Below are positions 50,836 to 61,149 of a DNA stretch of 64,000 nt, piece by piece (the first letter of the stretch is position 1; the number at the start of each line of letters is the position of its first letter). The DNA is from Seohaeicola saemankumensis. GTDB lineage: Bacteria > Pseudomonadota > Alphaproteobacteria > Rhodobacterales > Rhodobacteraceae. The notes under the pieces are model-generated. The model saw only the letters and a list, made by a program, of their open reading frames with translations. It was not told the origin of the DNA and did not search any database. A program made the position numbers and the translations under genes. Location of the stretch: assembly GCF_021021435.1 (NCBI RefSeq), contig NZ_JAINWI010000010.1, positions 1 through 64,000 of the forward strand. The letters run 5' to 3'.

Positions 50836-52839
50836 ATGGTCGATGCCGAAATGACAGATTCCAAAAACCCCGCGGCCAATCTGGGCATGCTTCTGGACCG
50901 GCTGGACAGGCAGGTCACGCATCTTGATAGCGCATCGCGGATCGGCAAGACCGATCACGCGATACGCGTGCTGGATGTGGCGCGCCGCGTTCTTCTGCAT
51001 GAGGATGGCCTGCCTGCTTTGCGTGAGCGTGCAGGGACGATGGACAAGGCCGGTCTGTTTTCCGGCACCGATTGGGGCCATCCGGCAAACCTGTTACCGG
51101 GGCTGGTCAAGCACACTTTGACCTATGCCCCTGCCCCGACCATCACGCTGGAAGCGATAAGTCTTCTGCGTTTTGTTGCGGTTGCATCGGGAGAGTACGC
51201 GCACCCGACATTGCCCCCCGCGCAGGCAGAACATTTTTTGACGCAGGTTCTGGCGCTCAATCTGGATCGCCTACTGGGGCAAGGCGCGGACGAGGCCCGT
51301 CGCAACGCCGACGGTCCTCTGACGCCCGCGATAGACCGTTTGATGCAATATGTGATGCAGGAGATCGGGACCGAAGGGATACTTGACCACCTGATCGACG
51401 AGATCTGGCGTATCATGGCGCAGCGGCCTTTGCAGGTCGACCATGTCAAAGCGATGATTGTCCAGATCGCGCAGGCATTGCAAAGCGGCAATGCCAAGGC
51501 TGCCGACGCCCATCGCGGAGCCGACAGGCTGATCAGCGCACTTTTTGGGCCCAGCACACTTAGCCGCGATGATCCCGGCATTGCCGCCTATGTCGACAGG
51601 CTGTCGCGCGCGGACGCGCGCACCGTGCAGGACGAGGCCTATGCCATGGCCCGCGCCATGCATGATACGGGATTGGTGTCGGATTATCACGCAACCTATC
51701 TGCGTTGGGCGCTTGAGGCCGATCATGCGACGATGTTGCCGGATGCTTTGGGTCTATCCAGTACCGGGCTTGATGCGCTGCGCTGCTATGAACCGCTGGT
51801 GCGGGCGCTGGTCGATGCGGCGATACAGCCCGGCACTACGCAGGCGGTCTACGGGCTGTCGCTGATGCTGGAGCGTGGCATTCTCTATTCACCACCCATC
51901 GCGCCCTCGTTATGGCGGTTGCTGGAAACGCCGCTTAGCGGAGATGGCATTGCCGCGTTGGAGGCATCCTGCGGCACGGCCCTACCGGCCAGAACGCATC
52001 TCGTCGCAGGGATTATCATGCTTTTGGGTCAACCCCTTGGCGTCGGTCAGGGCAACAACCCGACCTGCCAGTCGGCCCGCGCTTTGTCACTCTGGGCGCT
52101 GAACGATCCCGACTACCTGCTGTGGCTGGTCGCACAGGTATCGCGTGGGAACGGGCTGATACTACATTTCGAAGGCGAGCCGCTTGACACAGGCACGCTA
52201 CCGCCGGGTCTTGCTGTCTCGACACTGCTTGACGCAGACCCTGTGTCGGTCCTGTTGGTGCCGCATCTGGATCGAGCCTATGCGGAAATGGGCCGGCGGT
52301 GTGCGGGCAGGCCAGAAGACCCGCATCGCTGGATCAATCCGGAACTGCATGGCTGGTGGGTGGGGCGCGATTTCCATATCGCCGTCGATGTCGCGACCGG
52401 CGCCTTGAAGGATTACGAAGGTTTCCTGCGCCATTTCCACGCCTCTTACCATCCGCAACACAATGGCAACCAACCTGTCATCCATCCCCAGCCCGCAGGA
52501 ATCGCCGTTACAGACTCAAAGGGCACGTTTGTCGGCTGGCATGCGATCACGCTGATCCGTGTCGGGCTGGACCCTGCTGAGCGGATGCGTGTCTATTTCT
52601 TCAACCCCAATAATGACAGCGGGCAGGATTGGGGGCACGGTATTGTTGTGTCCACCCATGGTTGTGGAGAGCGGTTCGGGGAAGGCTCTCTGCCGTTCGA
52701 GGATTTCGCGGCACGGCTCTATCTTTTCCACGATGATGGCTTGTCGCCACTGGCGCCCGCACCTGTTCCGGATGGTCAAATCACTGATATTGCTGAAAAA
52801 GGACGCAAAAGCTGGGCGGCGGGCCGCGCGGATTTATAG
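50836..52839 (+). CDS. Unknown protein with papain/transglutaminase-like Cys-His-Asn pattern
   Basis: A 667-residue soluble protein of a family I do not recognise. The first 400 residues are helical and repeat-like (for example AALQSGNAKAADAHRGADRL-type stretches). The C-terminal third has Cys411 in GNNPTCQSARALSLWALNDP, His569 in GTFVGWHAITLIRVG and Asn590 in RVYFFNPNNDSGQDWGHGI. A Cys at a helix start, then a strand His and an Asn/Asp on the next strand are the order of papain-like and transglutaminase-like enzymes, so peptidase or acyl-transfer activity is inferred. No signal peptide is present. Start ATG 50836 has AAAAGG upstream. It lies 144 bases after the ATP-grasp gene on the same strand. 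Confidence 0.7.
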   Translation: MVDAEMTDSKNPAANLGMLLDRLDRQVTHLDSASRIGKTDHAIRVLDVARRVLLHEDGLPALRERAGTMDKAGLFSGTDWGHPANLLPGLVKHTLTYAPAPTITLEAISLLRFVAVASGEYAHPTLPPAQAEHFLTQVLALNLDRLLGQGADEARRNADGPLTPAIDRLMQYVMQEIGTEGILDHLIDEIWRIMAQRPLQVDHVKAMIVQIAQALQSGNAKAADAHRGADRLISALFGPSTLSRDDPGIAAYVDRLSRADARTVQDEAYAMARAMHDTGLVSDYHATYLRWALEADHATMLPDALGLSSTGLDALRCYEPLVRALVDAAIQPGTTQAVYGLSLMLERGILYSPPIAPSLWRLLETPLSGDGIAALEASCGTALPARTHLVAGIIMLLGQPLGVGQGNNPTCQSARALSLWALNDPDYLLWLVAQVSRGNGLILHFEGEPLDTGTLPPGLAVSTLLDADPVSVLLVPHLDRAYAEMGRRCAGRPEDPHRWINPELHGWWVGRDFHIAVDVATGALKDYEGFLRHFHASYHPQHNGNQPVIHPQPAGIAVTDSKGTFVGWHAITLIRVGLDPAERMRVYFFNPNNDSGQDWGHGIVVSTHGCGERFGEGSLPFEDFAARLYLFHDDGLSPLAPAPVPDGQITDIAEKGRKSWAAGRADL

Positions 52840-52968
52840 CGCGCGGTGTTCACATCTTGCGGCGCAGGCTATGGCTGCCTTGCCTTGCCGCCCTCGCAAG
52901 GGCAGAAGTGCCGCGCAACGCAGAGGTTATGCGAGGCAAGACAGGATGCGGCAAGAAGGCCCTACAAT

Positions 52969-54297
52969 ATGAGATTGCGATATTGGACAGCCCTTGCCGT
53001 GACGGGCAGTATCGCCCTGGTCGTGATATTCGGAAAGGGCCACCCCGAAAAAGACGCCGCACCCCTTGTGAATGTGGCTCCTTTGACCTTTGAACCTAAA
53101 GAGCAGAATCCCGACCAAACCGACAAAGCGGATGACGTCGTGGATGCGCGCGCTCCGGCCCTTAAAAATGACAACCAGGACAGCGCGATACAGGATGCTG
53201 AGGTGACATTCTCGCGCGCGGTGGGTGTTGGCGAAAGCCTCTACATCCTGCTTGCCGAAGCCGGTCTTGACGCCGCGATCCGTGCAGGCGTTGCTGCGGC
53301 CATCGGATCGGAATACGATCTGCAACGCCTGAAACCGGGTCACAGGCTTGATCTGGCCATCACACCGGACGGAACCCTGCAAACCGCCACGCTTGAGGTC
53401 GAGGACGGGGTTCGCATCCATGCTGTTTTTGGCGATGGGCCTTCGGTTCTGACCATTCCACCGGCCTTGGATACGGTCCACCGCGCCGGAGAGACCGAAA
53501 TCGGCAGTTCCATCTACGCGGCACTGGAGGCCGCCGATATCCCGACGCGTTTCGCAACTGATCTGGAGCTTGTTCTGGCAGGCACACTTGATCTTCGCAG
53601 CGCGCTTGGCGGAGGCGAGCATCTGGGGCTTGTCTGGCGCGAAGGCCGGTTGGGTGACCGCGTAATCGGCGAGCCGATAATTGACTTCGCCAAGCTTGAT
53701 CTGGGGGAAGACAGGTACGAGATCCTGTGGCCGCAGGACGGGGCCAAGACCACGCGGATCTACAAGAACGGGCAACATTTGCTGGCCTTTGAGCAACCGA
53801 TCAAGGGCGCACGCCTCAGTTCGGCTTTCGGGCCGCGCACCCATCCGGTCCACGGCAGTCTGCGGATGCATAACGGTGTCGATTTCGCCGCGCCCGAAGG
53901 GGCCAGTGTCCATGCGACACGATCCGGTCGCGTTGCCTTTGCAGGACCTCGGGGCGGTTACGGGATGATGGTCGAGATAGAACATGCCCGCAATATCCGG
54001 ACCATTTACGCACATCTGAGCAGCGTGGAAGACACGCTCAAAGTGGGCCAACAAGTGAGCAGCGGCGAGCGGATCGGGCGGGTCGGCTCAACCGGCACAT
54101 CCACCGCGCCGCATCTGCATTACGAGGTCATCGTCGGAGACAGCCCAGTCCCGCCGCTGACCGACACCCATCTGCCGCAACTGGGTAGTGGCCCGCCGAA
54201 TATCGAGGACGATCCGGTCGACATCCCCACGGCACGCAACACGCTTGCCCGCCTTCTGGAGCAGCAAGGGGCAGATGGGCCAAGCGCGCAGAACTAA
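52969..54297 (+). CDS. Membrane-anchored M23 family metallopeptidase
   Basis: A 442-residue envelope protein, probably a peptidoglycan DD-endopeptidase or its regulatory relative. A short cytoplasmic end and membrane anchor (YWTALAVTGSIALVVIFGKG) are followed by a LysM/OapA-like region (VGVGESLYILLAEAGLDAAI, PGHRLDLAITPDGTLQT) and a C-terminal LytM/M23 domain. The zinc ligands are visible: His301 and Asp305 (HNGVDF) and His382/His384 (PHLHYEV), so the enzyme should be active. The start at 52969 gives a clean N-terminal anchor; an upstream extension of 41 codons from 52846 is non-protein-like. It follows the Cys-enzyme gene by 129 bases. Confidence 0.9.
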   Translation: MRLRYWTALAVTGSIALVVIFGKGHPEKDAAPLVNVAPLTFEPKEQNPDQTDKADDVVDARAPALKNDNQDSAIQDAEVTFSRAVGVGESLYILLAEAGLDAAIRAGVAAAIGSEYDLQRLKPGHRLDLAITPDGTLQTATLEVEDGVRIHAVFGDGPSVLTIPPALDTVHRAGETEIGSSIYAALEAADIPTRFATDLELVLAGTLDLRSALGGGEHLGLVWREGRLGDRVIGEPIIDFAKLDLGEDRYEILWPQDGAKTTRIYKNGQHLLAFEQPIKGARLSSAFGPRTHPVHGSLRMHNGVDFAAPEGASVHATRSGRVAFAGPRGGYGMMVEIEHARNIRTIYAHLSSVEDTLKVGQQVSSGERIGRVGSTGTSTAPHLHYEVIVGDSPVPPLTDTHLPQLGSGPPNIEDDPVDIPTARNTLARLLEQQGADGPSAQN

Positions 54298-54385
54298 TGC
54301 GGGTCCGCCCCCTGCGGCGCATCAATCTGGCCTGCCACCCCTGACGACGTGGCGGGCGATTGAGGTCGCCTGTAGCCGCGGCAGC

Positions 54386-55819
54386 CTAGCCATGCTTGAC
54401 CATCACATGGCGCACAAAGGTGTAATCCTCCAGCGCATAGGCGGACATGTCCTTGCCATAGCCTGATTGCTTGATCCCACCATGCGGCATTTCGTTGACC
54501 AGCATGAAATGCGTGTTGATCCATGTGCAGCCATAGCGCAGCCGTGCCGCTGTCGCCATTGCGCGACCCACATCGCGGGTCCAGACTGAAGAGGCCAGAC
54601 CGTAATCGCTGTCATTGGCCCAAGTCACAGCCTCGTCCACATCCGAGAATGGCGTGATCGACACAACAGGGCCGAACACCTCGCGACGGACAATCTCGTC
54701 GGCTTGCGTGGCCCCCGCGACAACGGTGGGGCGGTAATAGAACCCTTTGTCCATCGCCTCGCCGCCCGTGGTGATCTGGATATGGTTCATTTCCCGCGCA
54801 CGGTTCACAAAGCTCGCCACGCGGTCACGCTGGCGCAGGCTGATCAGGGGACCGATCTCGTTCGTTGTGTCGTCGTCATTGCCCAACTGGATCGAAGCGA
54901 CAGCATCGGTCAGATCGGCCACGAGCCGGTCATAGACCTTGCGGCCCGCATAGATACGGCAGGCGGCTGTGCAATCCTGCCCCGCGTTATAGAAGCCGAA
55001 AGCGCGTAGCCCCTCGACCACTTCCGCGATATTCGCATCGTCGAACACGATCACAGGTGCTTTGCCGCCCAATTCCAGATGGGTGCGCTTGACTGTCTTG
55101 GCGGCGGCATCCAGCATCTTCTTGCCGGTCGCCACATCGCCTGTCAGGCTGATCATGTCCACCTGCGGGTGGTTGATCAAGTAGTTACCCACCGTATGTC
55201 CCCGCCCCGGCAGGATGTTGACCACGCCTTCGGGCAGTTCATCTGCAAGGATTTTCGCCATCTTGAGCGCGGTCAGCGGTGTCTGTTCCGAGGGTTTGAA
55301 CACCACCGTATTCCCGCCCGCAATGGCAGGGGCCAGTTTCCACGCCATCATCATCAGCGGATAGTTCCACGGCGCGATCGAGGCCACGACCCCGATGGGA
55401 TCGCGCCGGATCATACTGGTATGGCCTTCCATATACTCGCCCGCGATAGCACCCGTCTGACAGCGCACGGCACCTGCAAAGAAGCGGTAGCAATCGACGA
55501 TGGCGGGAATCTCGTCATTGCGGGCCGCATTGATCGGCTTGCCGCAATTCAGCGCCTCGAGTGCGGCAAAGCCTTCGGCCTCGGCCTCGACCCTGTCCGC
55601 GATCCGCAAAAGTGCGGCAGAGCGTTCAGCAGGTGTCGTGCGGGACCATTTCTCGAAAGCCTTGCGCGCAGCAGCGACGGCGCGGTCCACCTGGGCGGTG
55701 CTGGCCTCGGCTATGTCGGCGATCAGCGCGCCGGTGCGCGGATCAAGGACGGGTTCTGCCGCATCCTGTCCAGGCTCGAAACGATCGCCGATCAGCAGTT
55801 CCATATCTATCTTGCCCAT
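54386..55819 (-). CDS. Aldehyde dehydrogenase, likely gamma-aminobutyraldehyde dehydrogenase
   Basis: An NAD-dependent aldehyde dehydrogenase of 477 residues. Catalytic Cys283 lies in [15 protein letters not shown], the general base Glu in [17 protein letters not shown], and the Asn/NAD segment in [20 protein letters not shown]. The combination and the location at the end of a putrescine/spermidine transporter cluster point to oxidation of 4-aminobutyraldehyde to GABA in putrescine breakdown (PatD/PuuC-like). It lies 30 bases downstream of the potC-like permease. The exact aldehyde is an inference from context. Confidence 0.88.
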   Translation of the reverse strand: MGKIDMELLIGDRFEPGQDAAEPVLDPRTGALIADIAEASTAQVDRAVAAARKAFEKWSRTTPAERSAALLRIADRVEAEAEGFAALEALNCGKPINAARNDEIPAIVDCYRFFAGAVRCQTGAIAGEYMEGHTSMIRRDPIGVVASIAPWNYPLMMMAWKLAPAIAGGNTVVFKPSEQTPLTALKMAKILADELPEGVVNILPGRGHTVGNYLINHPQVDMISLTGDVATGKKMLDAAAKTVKRTHLELGGKAPVIVFDDANIAEVVEGLRAFGFYNAGQDCTAACRIYAGRKVYDRLVADLTDAVASIQLGNDDDTTNEIGPLISLRQRDRVASFVNRAREMNHIQITTGGEAMDKGFYYRPTVVAGATQADEIVRREVFGPVVSITPFSDVDEAVTWANDSDYGLASSVWTRDVGRAMATAARLRYGCTWINTHFMLVNEMPHGGIKQSGYGKDMSAYALEDYTFVRHVMVKHG

Positions 55820-55849
55820 GTGGTAACCTCCCTTGGGTTATAGGCTGGG

Positions 55850-56659
55850 TCATTTGCCGCCGCCGGCGGTCTCGGACCCGCCGCGCGTCAGGTAATAAGC
55901 GATGAGGATCGGCACGAAGGTGGTGACGAAAACGACAATCGCAACGACATTGGTGACAGGGCGCTGGCGCGGGCGCACCAACTCGTTCAGCATCCAGATC
56001 GGCAGGGTGCTTTGCTGGCCAGCGGTAAAGGTGGTCACGATCACCTCGTCAAAGGACAGCGCGAAGGCCAGCATCCCGCCCGCCAGCAGGGCAGAGCCCA
56101 GATTGGGCAGGATCACATGGCGGAAGGTCTGGAATCCGTTGGCCCCCAGATCCAATGAGGCCTCGACAATCGAGCCGGACAGCCGCCGAAATCGCGCCAC
56201 CGCGTTGTTGAACACGATCACGATGCAGAAAGTCGCGTGCCCCATCAGAATGGTCCATGTGGAAAACGGGACATCCATGATCGAAAAGGCCGAGCGCAGC
56301 GACATACCGGTGATGATGCCCGGCAAGGCGATGGGCAGGATGATCAGGAGGCTGATCTGGTCACGCCCGAAAAAGCGCGACCGCGCCATCGCAGCGGCGC
56401 ACAGTGTGCCAAGGATCAGCGCCATCACTGTCGACAACGCCGCCACCCGCAATGACAGATAGAGTGGCGGCCAGATATCGGCGCGATTCCAAGCCACAGC
56501 AAACCATTGCGTGGTCAGGCCCGGCGGCGGGAACTGGTAGGTGCGTTCATCCGTGGTAAAGGCATAGAGAAAGATCAGCAGGATCGGCAGGTGCAAAAAC
56601 AGCAGCCCTGCAATGGCACCGGCGGTCAGGATCAGCGGCGGGCGATTGTCAGAGCGCAT
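55850..56659 (-). CDS. Polyamine ABC transporter permease (PotC-like)
   Basis: A 269-residue permease with six membrane segments ([20 protein letters not shown] near the start) and the conserved EAA-type loop [20 protein letters not shown]. It corresponds to PotC/YdcV. The first residues overlap the upstream PotB-like gene by 11 bases. With the PotB-like protein it forms the channel for putrescine or spermidine. The gene order potD-potA-potB-potC-aldehyde dehydrogenase is on the minus strand. Confidence 0.92.
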   Translation of the reverse strand: MRSDNRPPLILTAGAIAGLLFLHLPILLIFLYAFTTDERTYQFPPPGLTTQWFAVAWNRADIWPPLYLSLRVAALSTVMALILGTLCAAAMARSRFFGRDQISLLIILPIALPGIITGMSLRSAFSIMDVPFSTWTILMGHATFCIVIVFNNAVARFRRLSGSIVEASLDLGANGFQTFRHVILPNLGSALLAGGMLAFALSFDEVIVTTFTAGQQSTLPIWMLNELVRPRQRPVTNVVAIVVFVTTFVPILIAYYLTRGGSETAGGGK

Positions 56660-57635
56660 CGAACGCCCCCTTGCGCCGTGCCACAGTCAGATAGATCAAC
56701 ATGATCACGATCGGGATCACGGCAAAGGCCGCCGCCAGCGGAATATTCCCCGCCGTGCCCTGCAACTGGTAGACTGCCTGCCCGATGAAACGCCGCGACG
56801 ATCCGACGATCTGCGGAATGATGTAGTCCCCCATCGTCAGCGAGAAGGTAAAGATCGAGCCTGCGATAATCCCCGGCAAGGCCAAGGGGAACACAACTGT
56901 CTGCATGGTCTGCCAGCGGCTCGCCCCCAAATCGGCAGAGGCCTCCAGCATTGACTGCGGCACACGCTCCAGCGCGGCCTGCATCGGCAAGATCATGTAG
57001 GGCAGCCAGACATAGAGGAAGACAAGCCAGGTGCCGATATAGCTGGTGGACAGCGAATTGCCCCCGATAACCGGCAGGGCGAGTATGCCATTCAACACCG
57101 CAGATGCGCCGATCCCGTCGGTGGCCCAAGTGATGATCCCCTCGCGCGCAAGGATCAGTTTCCACGCATAGACCTTGACCAGATAGGACGACCATAGCGG
57201 CAGCATCACGCCCAGATAGAACAGCGCCTTCCAATGCCCGCGCGCATAGCGGGCTGCAAAATAGGCGATGGGAAAGGCAATGACGACAGCCCCCAGCGTA
57301 ACCGCCGCTGACATGGCCACCGTGCGGATGATGATATCCATATTGGCGGGGCGGAGCAGTTCTGCATAGGTCGACAGCGTGAATTCCCGCCGGATCTGGC
57401 CCGAGAATTCGTCGATGGAATAGAAGCTTTGCATCAGCAGTGCCGCAAGCGAGCCTAGATAGACGACGACCAGCCAGAGCAGCGGCAAGGCCAGAAGCGT
57501 CGCCAGCAATACGTTCGGATGCCGCCAGAAGACCGCAGATACGCGGTCACCCAAGCCACGCGCGGGCAGAATCGCACCCGAGGGTTGAACCCCGTCATGG
57601 CCAGGGTCGCGCGCAGGATCGGCGGCCAGCGTCAT
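56649..57635 (-). CDS. Polyamine ABC transporter permease (PotB-like)
   Basis: A 328-residue permease with a longer N-terminal region ([17 protein letters not shown]) before the first membrane segment, then six segments and the loop [20 protein letters not shown]. It corresponds to PotB/YdcU. The ATG at 57635 overlaps the potA stop by one base (TGATG), which supports this start over the frame extending 60 codons upstream, where the sequence is the antisense-like shadow of potA. Channel partner of the PotC-like protein. Confidence 0.92.
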   Translation of the reverse strand: MTLAADPARDPGHDGVQPSGAILPARGLGDRVSAVFWRHPNVLLATLLALPLLWLVVVYLGSLAALLMQSFYSIDEFSGQIRREFTLSTYAELLRPANMDIIIRTVAMSAAVTLGAVVIAFPIAYFAARYARGHWKALFYLGVMLPLWSSYLVKVYAWKLILAREGIITWATDGIGASAVLNGILALPVIGGNSLSTSYIGTWLVFLYVWLPYMILPMQAALERVPQSMLEASADLGASRWQTMQTVVFPLALPGIIAGSIFTFSLTMGDYIIPQIVGSSRRFIGQAVYQLQGTAGNIPLAAAFAVIPIVIMLIYLTVARRKGAFDAL

Positions 57636-58624
57636 CAGCCCTGCTCCATCGGGTGCATGGCCTGCGCATCCCAGTTCAGACCCACCTCGGCGCCTTGGGC
57701 GGGCACCGGCAGACCTTTGGTCACGAACACGGACAGTTCGCCCCCCGGCACGGCCACGATAACGCGGGTTCCCGATCCAAGATAACGCAGCGCCTGCACC
57801 CGCCCGCGCACGCATGCGCCCTCCTCAACGATCCGCACCGCTTCGGGCCGCAGGCTGGCGGGGCGCGCCGCGCCGCCAAATCCGGCGGCCATCTCGGCGC
57901 TCAGCACGTTTGACGAGCCGACAAAATCAGCCACGAACCGCGTGCGGGGCTTCTCATAAATCTCGGCCGGGGTGCCGATCTGGGCGATCTGCCCTTCCGA
58001 GAACACCGCCACCTGATCGGCCATCGACAGCGCTTCGCCCTGATCATGGGTGACGAAGACAAAAGTGATGCCCAGTCGCTGTTGCAGGGCTTTCAACTCG
58101 TCCTGCATCGCCTCGCGCAGCTTGAGATCCAGCGCGCCCAAAGGCTCGTCCAGCAGCAGAACGCGCGGCTCGTTGATCAGGGCGCGCGCCAAAGCCACCC
58201 GCTGGCGCTGACCACCCGACAACTCGCCCGGCTTGCGCGAACCGTGATGGTCCAGCTTGACCAGTGCCAGCAGTTCATCCGCGCGCGACAGGCGTGTGCG
58301 CTTGTCCACGCCCTTGACCATCAGCCCGTAGGCGACGTTGTCGCGCACATTCATATGGGGAAACAGGGCGTAGTCCTGAAACACCGTGTTCACATTGCGC
58401 CGGTTGGGCGGCACATCAATGCAATCCTGCCCAAAGATACGGATCTGTCCGCCTGTCGGCTGCTCAAACCCCGAGATCAGGCGCAGGCAGGTGGTCTTGC
58501 CCGAACCGGAAGGGCCAAGCATGGCAAAGAACGTGCCCTCCGCAATGTTCAGGGTCACGCCATCCACCGCACGGATGGACCCGAAGTGGCGCGATACATT
58601 GAGGAATTCTACTGCTGTGGTCAT
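57635..58624 (-). CDS. Polyamine ABC transporter ATP-binding protein (PotA-like)
   Basis: A 329-residue ATPase of the spermidine/putrescine/Fe group: Walker A GPSGSGKTTCLRLI, Q-loop NTVFQDYALFPHMNVRDNVA, signature LSGGQRQRVALARAL, Walker B RVLLLDEPLGALD, H-loop FVTHDQGEALSM, and a C-terminal TOBE domain (FVGSSNVLSAE, then ALRYLGSGTRVIVAVPGGEL). The start at 58624 has GGAAG about 8 bases upstream; nine upstream in-frame codons contain the hairpin after potD. It is coupled to the PotB gene by a one-base overlap. Confidence 0.94.
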   Translation of the reverse strand: MTTAVEFLNVSRHFGSIRAVDGVTLNIAEGTFFAMLGPSGSGKTTCLRLISGFEQPTGGQIRIFGQDCIDVPPNRRNVNTVFQDYALFPHMNVRDNVAYGLMVKGVDKRTRLSRADELLALVKLDHHGSRKPGELSGGQRQRVALARALINEPRVLLLDEPLGALDLKLREAMQDELKALQQRLGITFVFVTHDQGEALSMADQVAVFSEGQIAQIGTPAEIYEKPRTRFVADFVGSSNVLSAEMAAGFGGAARPASLRPEAVRIVEEGACVRGRVQALRYLGSGTRVIVAVPGGELSVFVTKGLPVPAQGAEVGLNWDAQAMHPMEQG

Positions 58625-58651
58625 GGCGTCTTCCGGGTCAGGCAAAGGCAC

Positions 58652-58669
58652 CCCCCGCTTGCGCGGGGG
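58652..58669 (-). promoter_or_regulatory. Hairpin between potD and potA
   Basis: Stem CCCCCGC / GCGGGGG with a TTGC loop in the 79-base gap between the binding-protein gene and the ATPase gene. No T-run follows on the transcribed strand, so read-through is expected. Such hairpins after binding-protein genes often protect the upstream mRNA and reduce expression of the transporter genes downstream; that role is inferred. Confidence 0.6.
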
Positions 58670-58703
58670 TACCGATACAGGGGTGGTTAGAGAGAAGGAC
58701 GCG

Positions 58704-59861
58704 TCAGCGGCCGCCGATCACACCGATATAATCCGACACCCAGCGGTAATAGGGCACACATTCTTCCTGACTTTCGCATCGGGTAACGGGCGTGGTCCAG
58801 AAGCGGATCCGCTCGAAATCGTCAAAGCCGTTCTTGGTGCAACCCTCGGCGGTCTGCATCCCGCGTCCGTCGGTGCAGGCAGCCGGAACAACGGGGTTTG
58901 CCCCGAACCAGACCGACAGGTCGGCCTGAAGGTTCGATGACAGCGTATGCTCGATCCACTGATAGGCGCAGGTCGTGTTTTCCGCATTCACATGCATCAT
59001 GGTGGTATCAGCCCAGCCGGTTGCACCCTCTTGCGGGATCACGCTTGCCACAGGTACGCCATCCGCCTGCAACAGGTTCACCTGAAATGGCCATGTGCCC
59101 GATGCGGCCATGCCCTCATTGCGGAAATCGTCCATCTGGATGAAGGCGTCGTGCCAGTAGCGGGCGGTGAGCGTGCGCTGCACGCGCAGCAGATCCAAGG
59201 CTGCGTTATACTGTTCCTGGTTCAACTCATAAGGCGATGTGATGCCCAGTTCGGGTTTATGGAACATGAGGTACTGCGCCGCATCCGCAACATGGATCGG
59301 CCCGTCATAGGCCTGCACGCGGCCCTTGTTGGTTTGACCATCCGGCAGGTCCATTTCCTCGAACACGACATTCCATGAAGTCGGGGGCGTATCCCCGAAC
59401 ACTTCAGTGTTATACATCAGCACGTTCGGCCCCCACTGATAGGGGACACCGTAGTGAACGCCGTCCACCACATACCACGGCGCGTTCTTCAACCTCTCGT
59501 CCACTGTGCCCCAAGAGGGGATCAGGGACAGGTTGATCGGCTGCACACGTCCTCCAGCGACAAGCCGCAGCGAGGCATCTCCCGAGGCGGTGACCAGATC
59601 GAACCCGCCCTCGTTCATCAAGGCGACCATCTCGTCCGAGGTATTGGCAGTCTTGACCTGCACCATGCAGCCCGTCGCCTCCTCGAATTTGGTGACCCAG
59701 TCGAAATCGGCCACGGTCTCGCCGCGCTCGATATATCCGGGCCATGCCACGATGTTCAGTTTGCCCTCTGGAGTGCCAAGCGCGCCAACCTGCGCCAGCG
59801 CAGGCGTTACCCCCAGCATCGCTGCAAGTGCCGTGGTTCCCATAAGTCTTAGATGTCTCAT
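58704..59861 (-). CDS. Polyamine-binding periplasmic protein (PotD-like)
   Basis: The 385 residues begin with a signal peptide (LMGTTALAAMLGVTPALAQ) and have the PotD fold: LNIVAWPGYIERGETVADFD, GCMVQVKTANTSDEMVALMN, GGFDLVTASGDASLRLVAGG and YGVPYQWGPNVLMYNTEVFG. The residue pattern around TANTSDE and the Trp-rich pocket fit putrescine/spermidine binding. It is the first gene of the transporter cluster, 175 bases downstream of the LysR-type regulator gene. The exact polyamine cannot be read from the sequence. Confidence 0.93.
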   Translation of the reverse strand: MRHLRLMGTTALAAMLGVTPALAQVGALGTPEGKLNIVAWPGYIERGETVADFDWVTKFEEATGCMVQVKTANTSDEMVALMNEGGFDLVTASGDASLRLVAGGRVQPINLSLIPSWGTVDERLKNAPWYVVDGVHYGVPYQWGPNVLMYNTEVFGDTPPTSWNVVFEEMDLPDGQTNKGRVQAYDGPIHVADAAQYLMFHKPELGITSPYELNQEQYNAALDLLRVQRTLTARYWHDAFIQMDDFRNEGMAASGTWPFQVNLLQADGVPVASVIPQEGATGWADTTMMHVNAENTTCAYQWIEHTLSSNLQADLSVWFGANPVVPAACTDGRGMQTAEGCTKNGFDDFERIRFWTTPVTRCESQEECVPYYRWVSDYIGVIGGR

Positions 59862-60036
59862 GTCCTTGCTCCCTGTGTCATGGCCTTCCGGTGGCCGCGT
59901 TTTCTGTTTGCAGCCAGCCTATGAGGGGGTGCTTGCTTCGCAATATCAAAATCCAGAAGCGAGCCATCGGCTTTTCCGATGGCTTGACATGGTTACGGGT
60001 TTTTGCAGGTTTTTCGGACCGTTGCCGGAAAAAGGC

Positions 60037-60939
60037 CTAGCGGCCGGGCAAAGTGGATTGGGCAACCCTGATGAAATTTCGGGCTTGCGGGCTCAAAGGA
60101 GCGCCGCGCCGCCATGCCAGACCGACCTGCACAGTCGGCAGGTCGCCCGACACATCGCGTATCTCGATTCGGTCGCCTTCCAGCGACCAAGGGCGGTAAA
60201 CCAATCCCGGCAGGATCGCGAGGCCCGCGCCAGTGGCGACGAGGCTCCGCACCGCCTCGACCGAGCGGGTGCGGAAAGCGATGGAGGGTTTGACAGCCAT
60301 TGCAGCCATCAACTGGCGCATGCTTTCCTCGATTTCGTCGACCATCAACTGGATCAGCGGTTCCTCGGCCAGTTGTTCCAAAGCGATCGCATCCGCCTGC
60401 CCCAAAGGATGGCCCAATGGCAACCACAGCCGGTAGGGAGAGACCAACAGGGTTTCGACATTCAGCGCCATCCGGTCATGCACCGAGGATGTCAGCAGCA
60501 CGGCGACATCCAACTCTCCGCCGATCAGCAGATGTTGCAGATATTCGCCATTATCCTCGATCACGTTCAACTCGACCCGGGGATGGGCGCGACGAAAGCG
60601 TGACAGGATATCCGACAGCACATAGCCCGCGACCAGCGAGGTCACGCCCAGCGCCAGCCTGCCGCCTTCCTGATCGGCCTGATCGCGGAAAGCCTGCCTT
60701 GCATTGGATACATCGGCCAGAATTTGCTGGGCATGACGCAGGAACTGGCTGCCAAGATGCGTGATCTCCAGCCCGCGTGCCTGACGGTTGAAGAGGGTCA
60801 CACCCAGATCATCCTCCAATGCGCGGAGCGCCTCGGTCACCGAGGATTGCGAGATCGACAGCACACGCGCCGCACCGGTCACCGAACCCTGTTCGGCAGC
60901 GGCGATGAAAAACTGAAGCTGTCGCAAGGTGAATGCCAA
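60037..60939 (-). CDS. LysR-type transcriptional regulator
   Basis: A 300-residue LysR regulator. The N-terminal winged helix-turn-helix reads FTLRQLQFFIAAAEQGSVTG, then ARVLSISQSSVTEALRALED and GVTLFNRQARGLEITHLGSQ. The C-terminal effector domain has LGVTSLVAGYVLSDILSRF and LVSPYRLWLPLGHPLGQADA. It lies immediately upstream of the polyamine transporter cluster on the same strand and may control it, but LysR genes commonly regulate divergent genes; the divergent neighbour is selD 210 bases away. The ligand is unknown. Confidence 0.92.
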   Translation of the reverse strand: MAFTLRQLQFFIAAAEQGSVTGAARVLSISQSSVTEALRALEDDLGVTLFNRQARGLEITHLGSQFLRHAQQILADVSNARQAFRDQADQEGGRLALGVTSLVAGYVLSDILSRFRRAHPRVELNVIEDNGEYLQHLLIGGELDVAVLLTSSVHDRMALNVETLLVSPYRLWLPLGHPLGQADAIALEQLAEEPLIQLMVDEIEESMRQLMAAMAVKPSIAFRTRSVEAVRSLVATGAGLAILPGLVYRPWSLEGDRIEIRDVSGDLPTVQVGLAWRRGAPLSPQARNFIRVAQSTLPGR

Positions 60940-61149
60940 ACCGCCCTACCCGCCTTGTTGCGTGACGCTTCGGTTAGACCCCAGAAAACCGGCTGTCGCA
61001 ACAAAAGCTTGGATACAGCCTGAGCCGCGCCCAACAAAGCGGCCCGGCGATGGCAATGTCGTCTTGCCGTCCGTTTCACAGCCTAGTGCATGGCTCTTGG
61101 CGACAGTTTGGGCTAAAGGCCGCAGAACAAGTCTTACAAAGGCCCGCCC

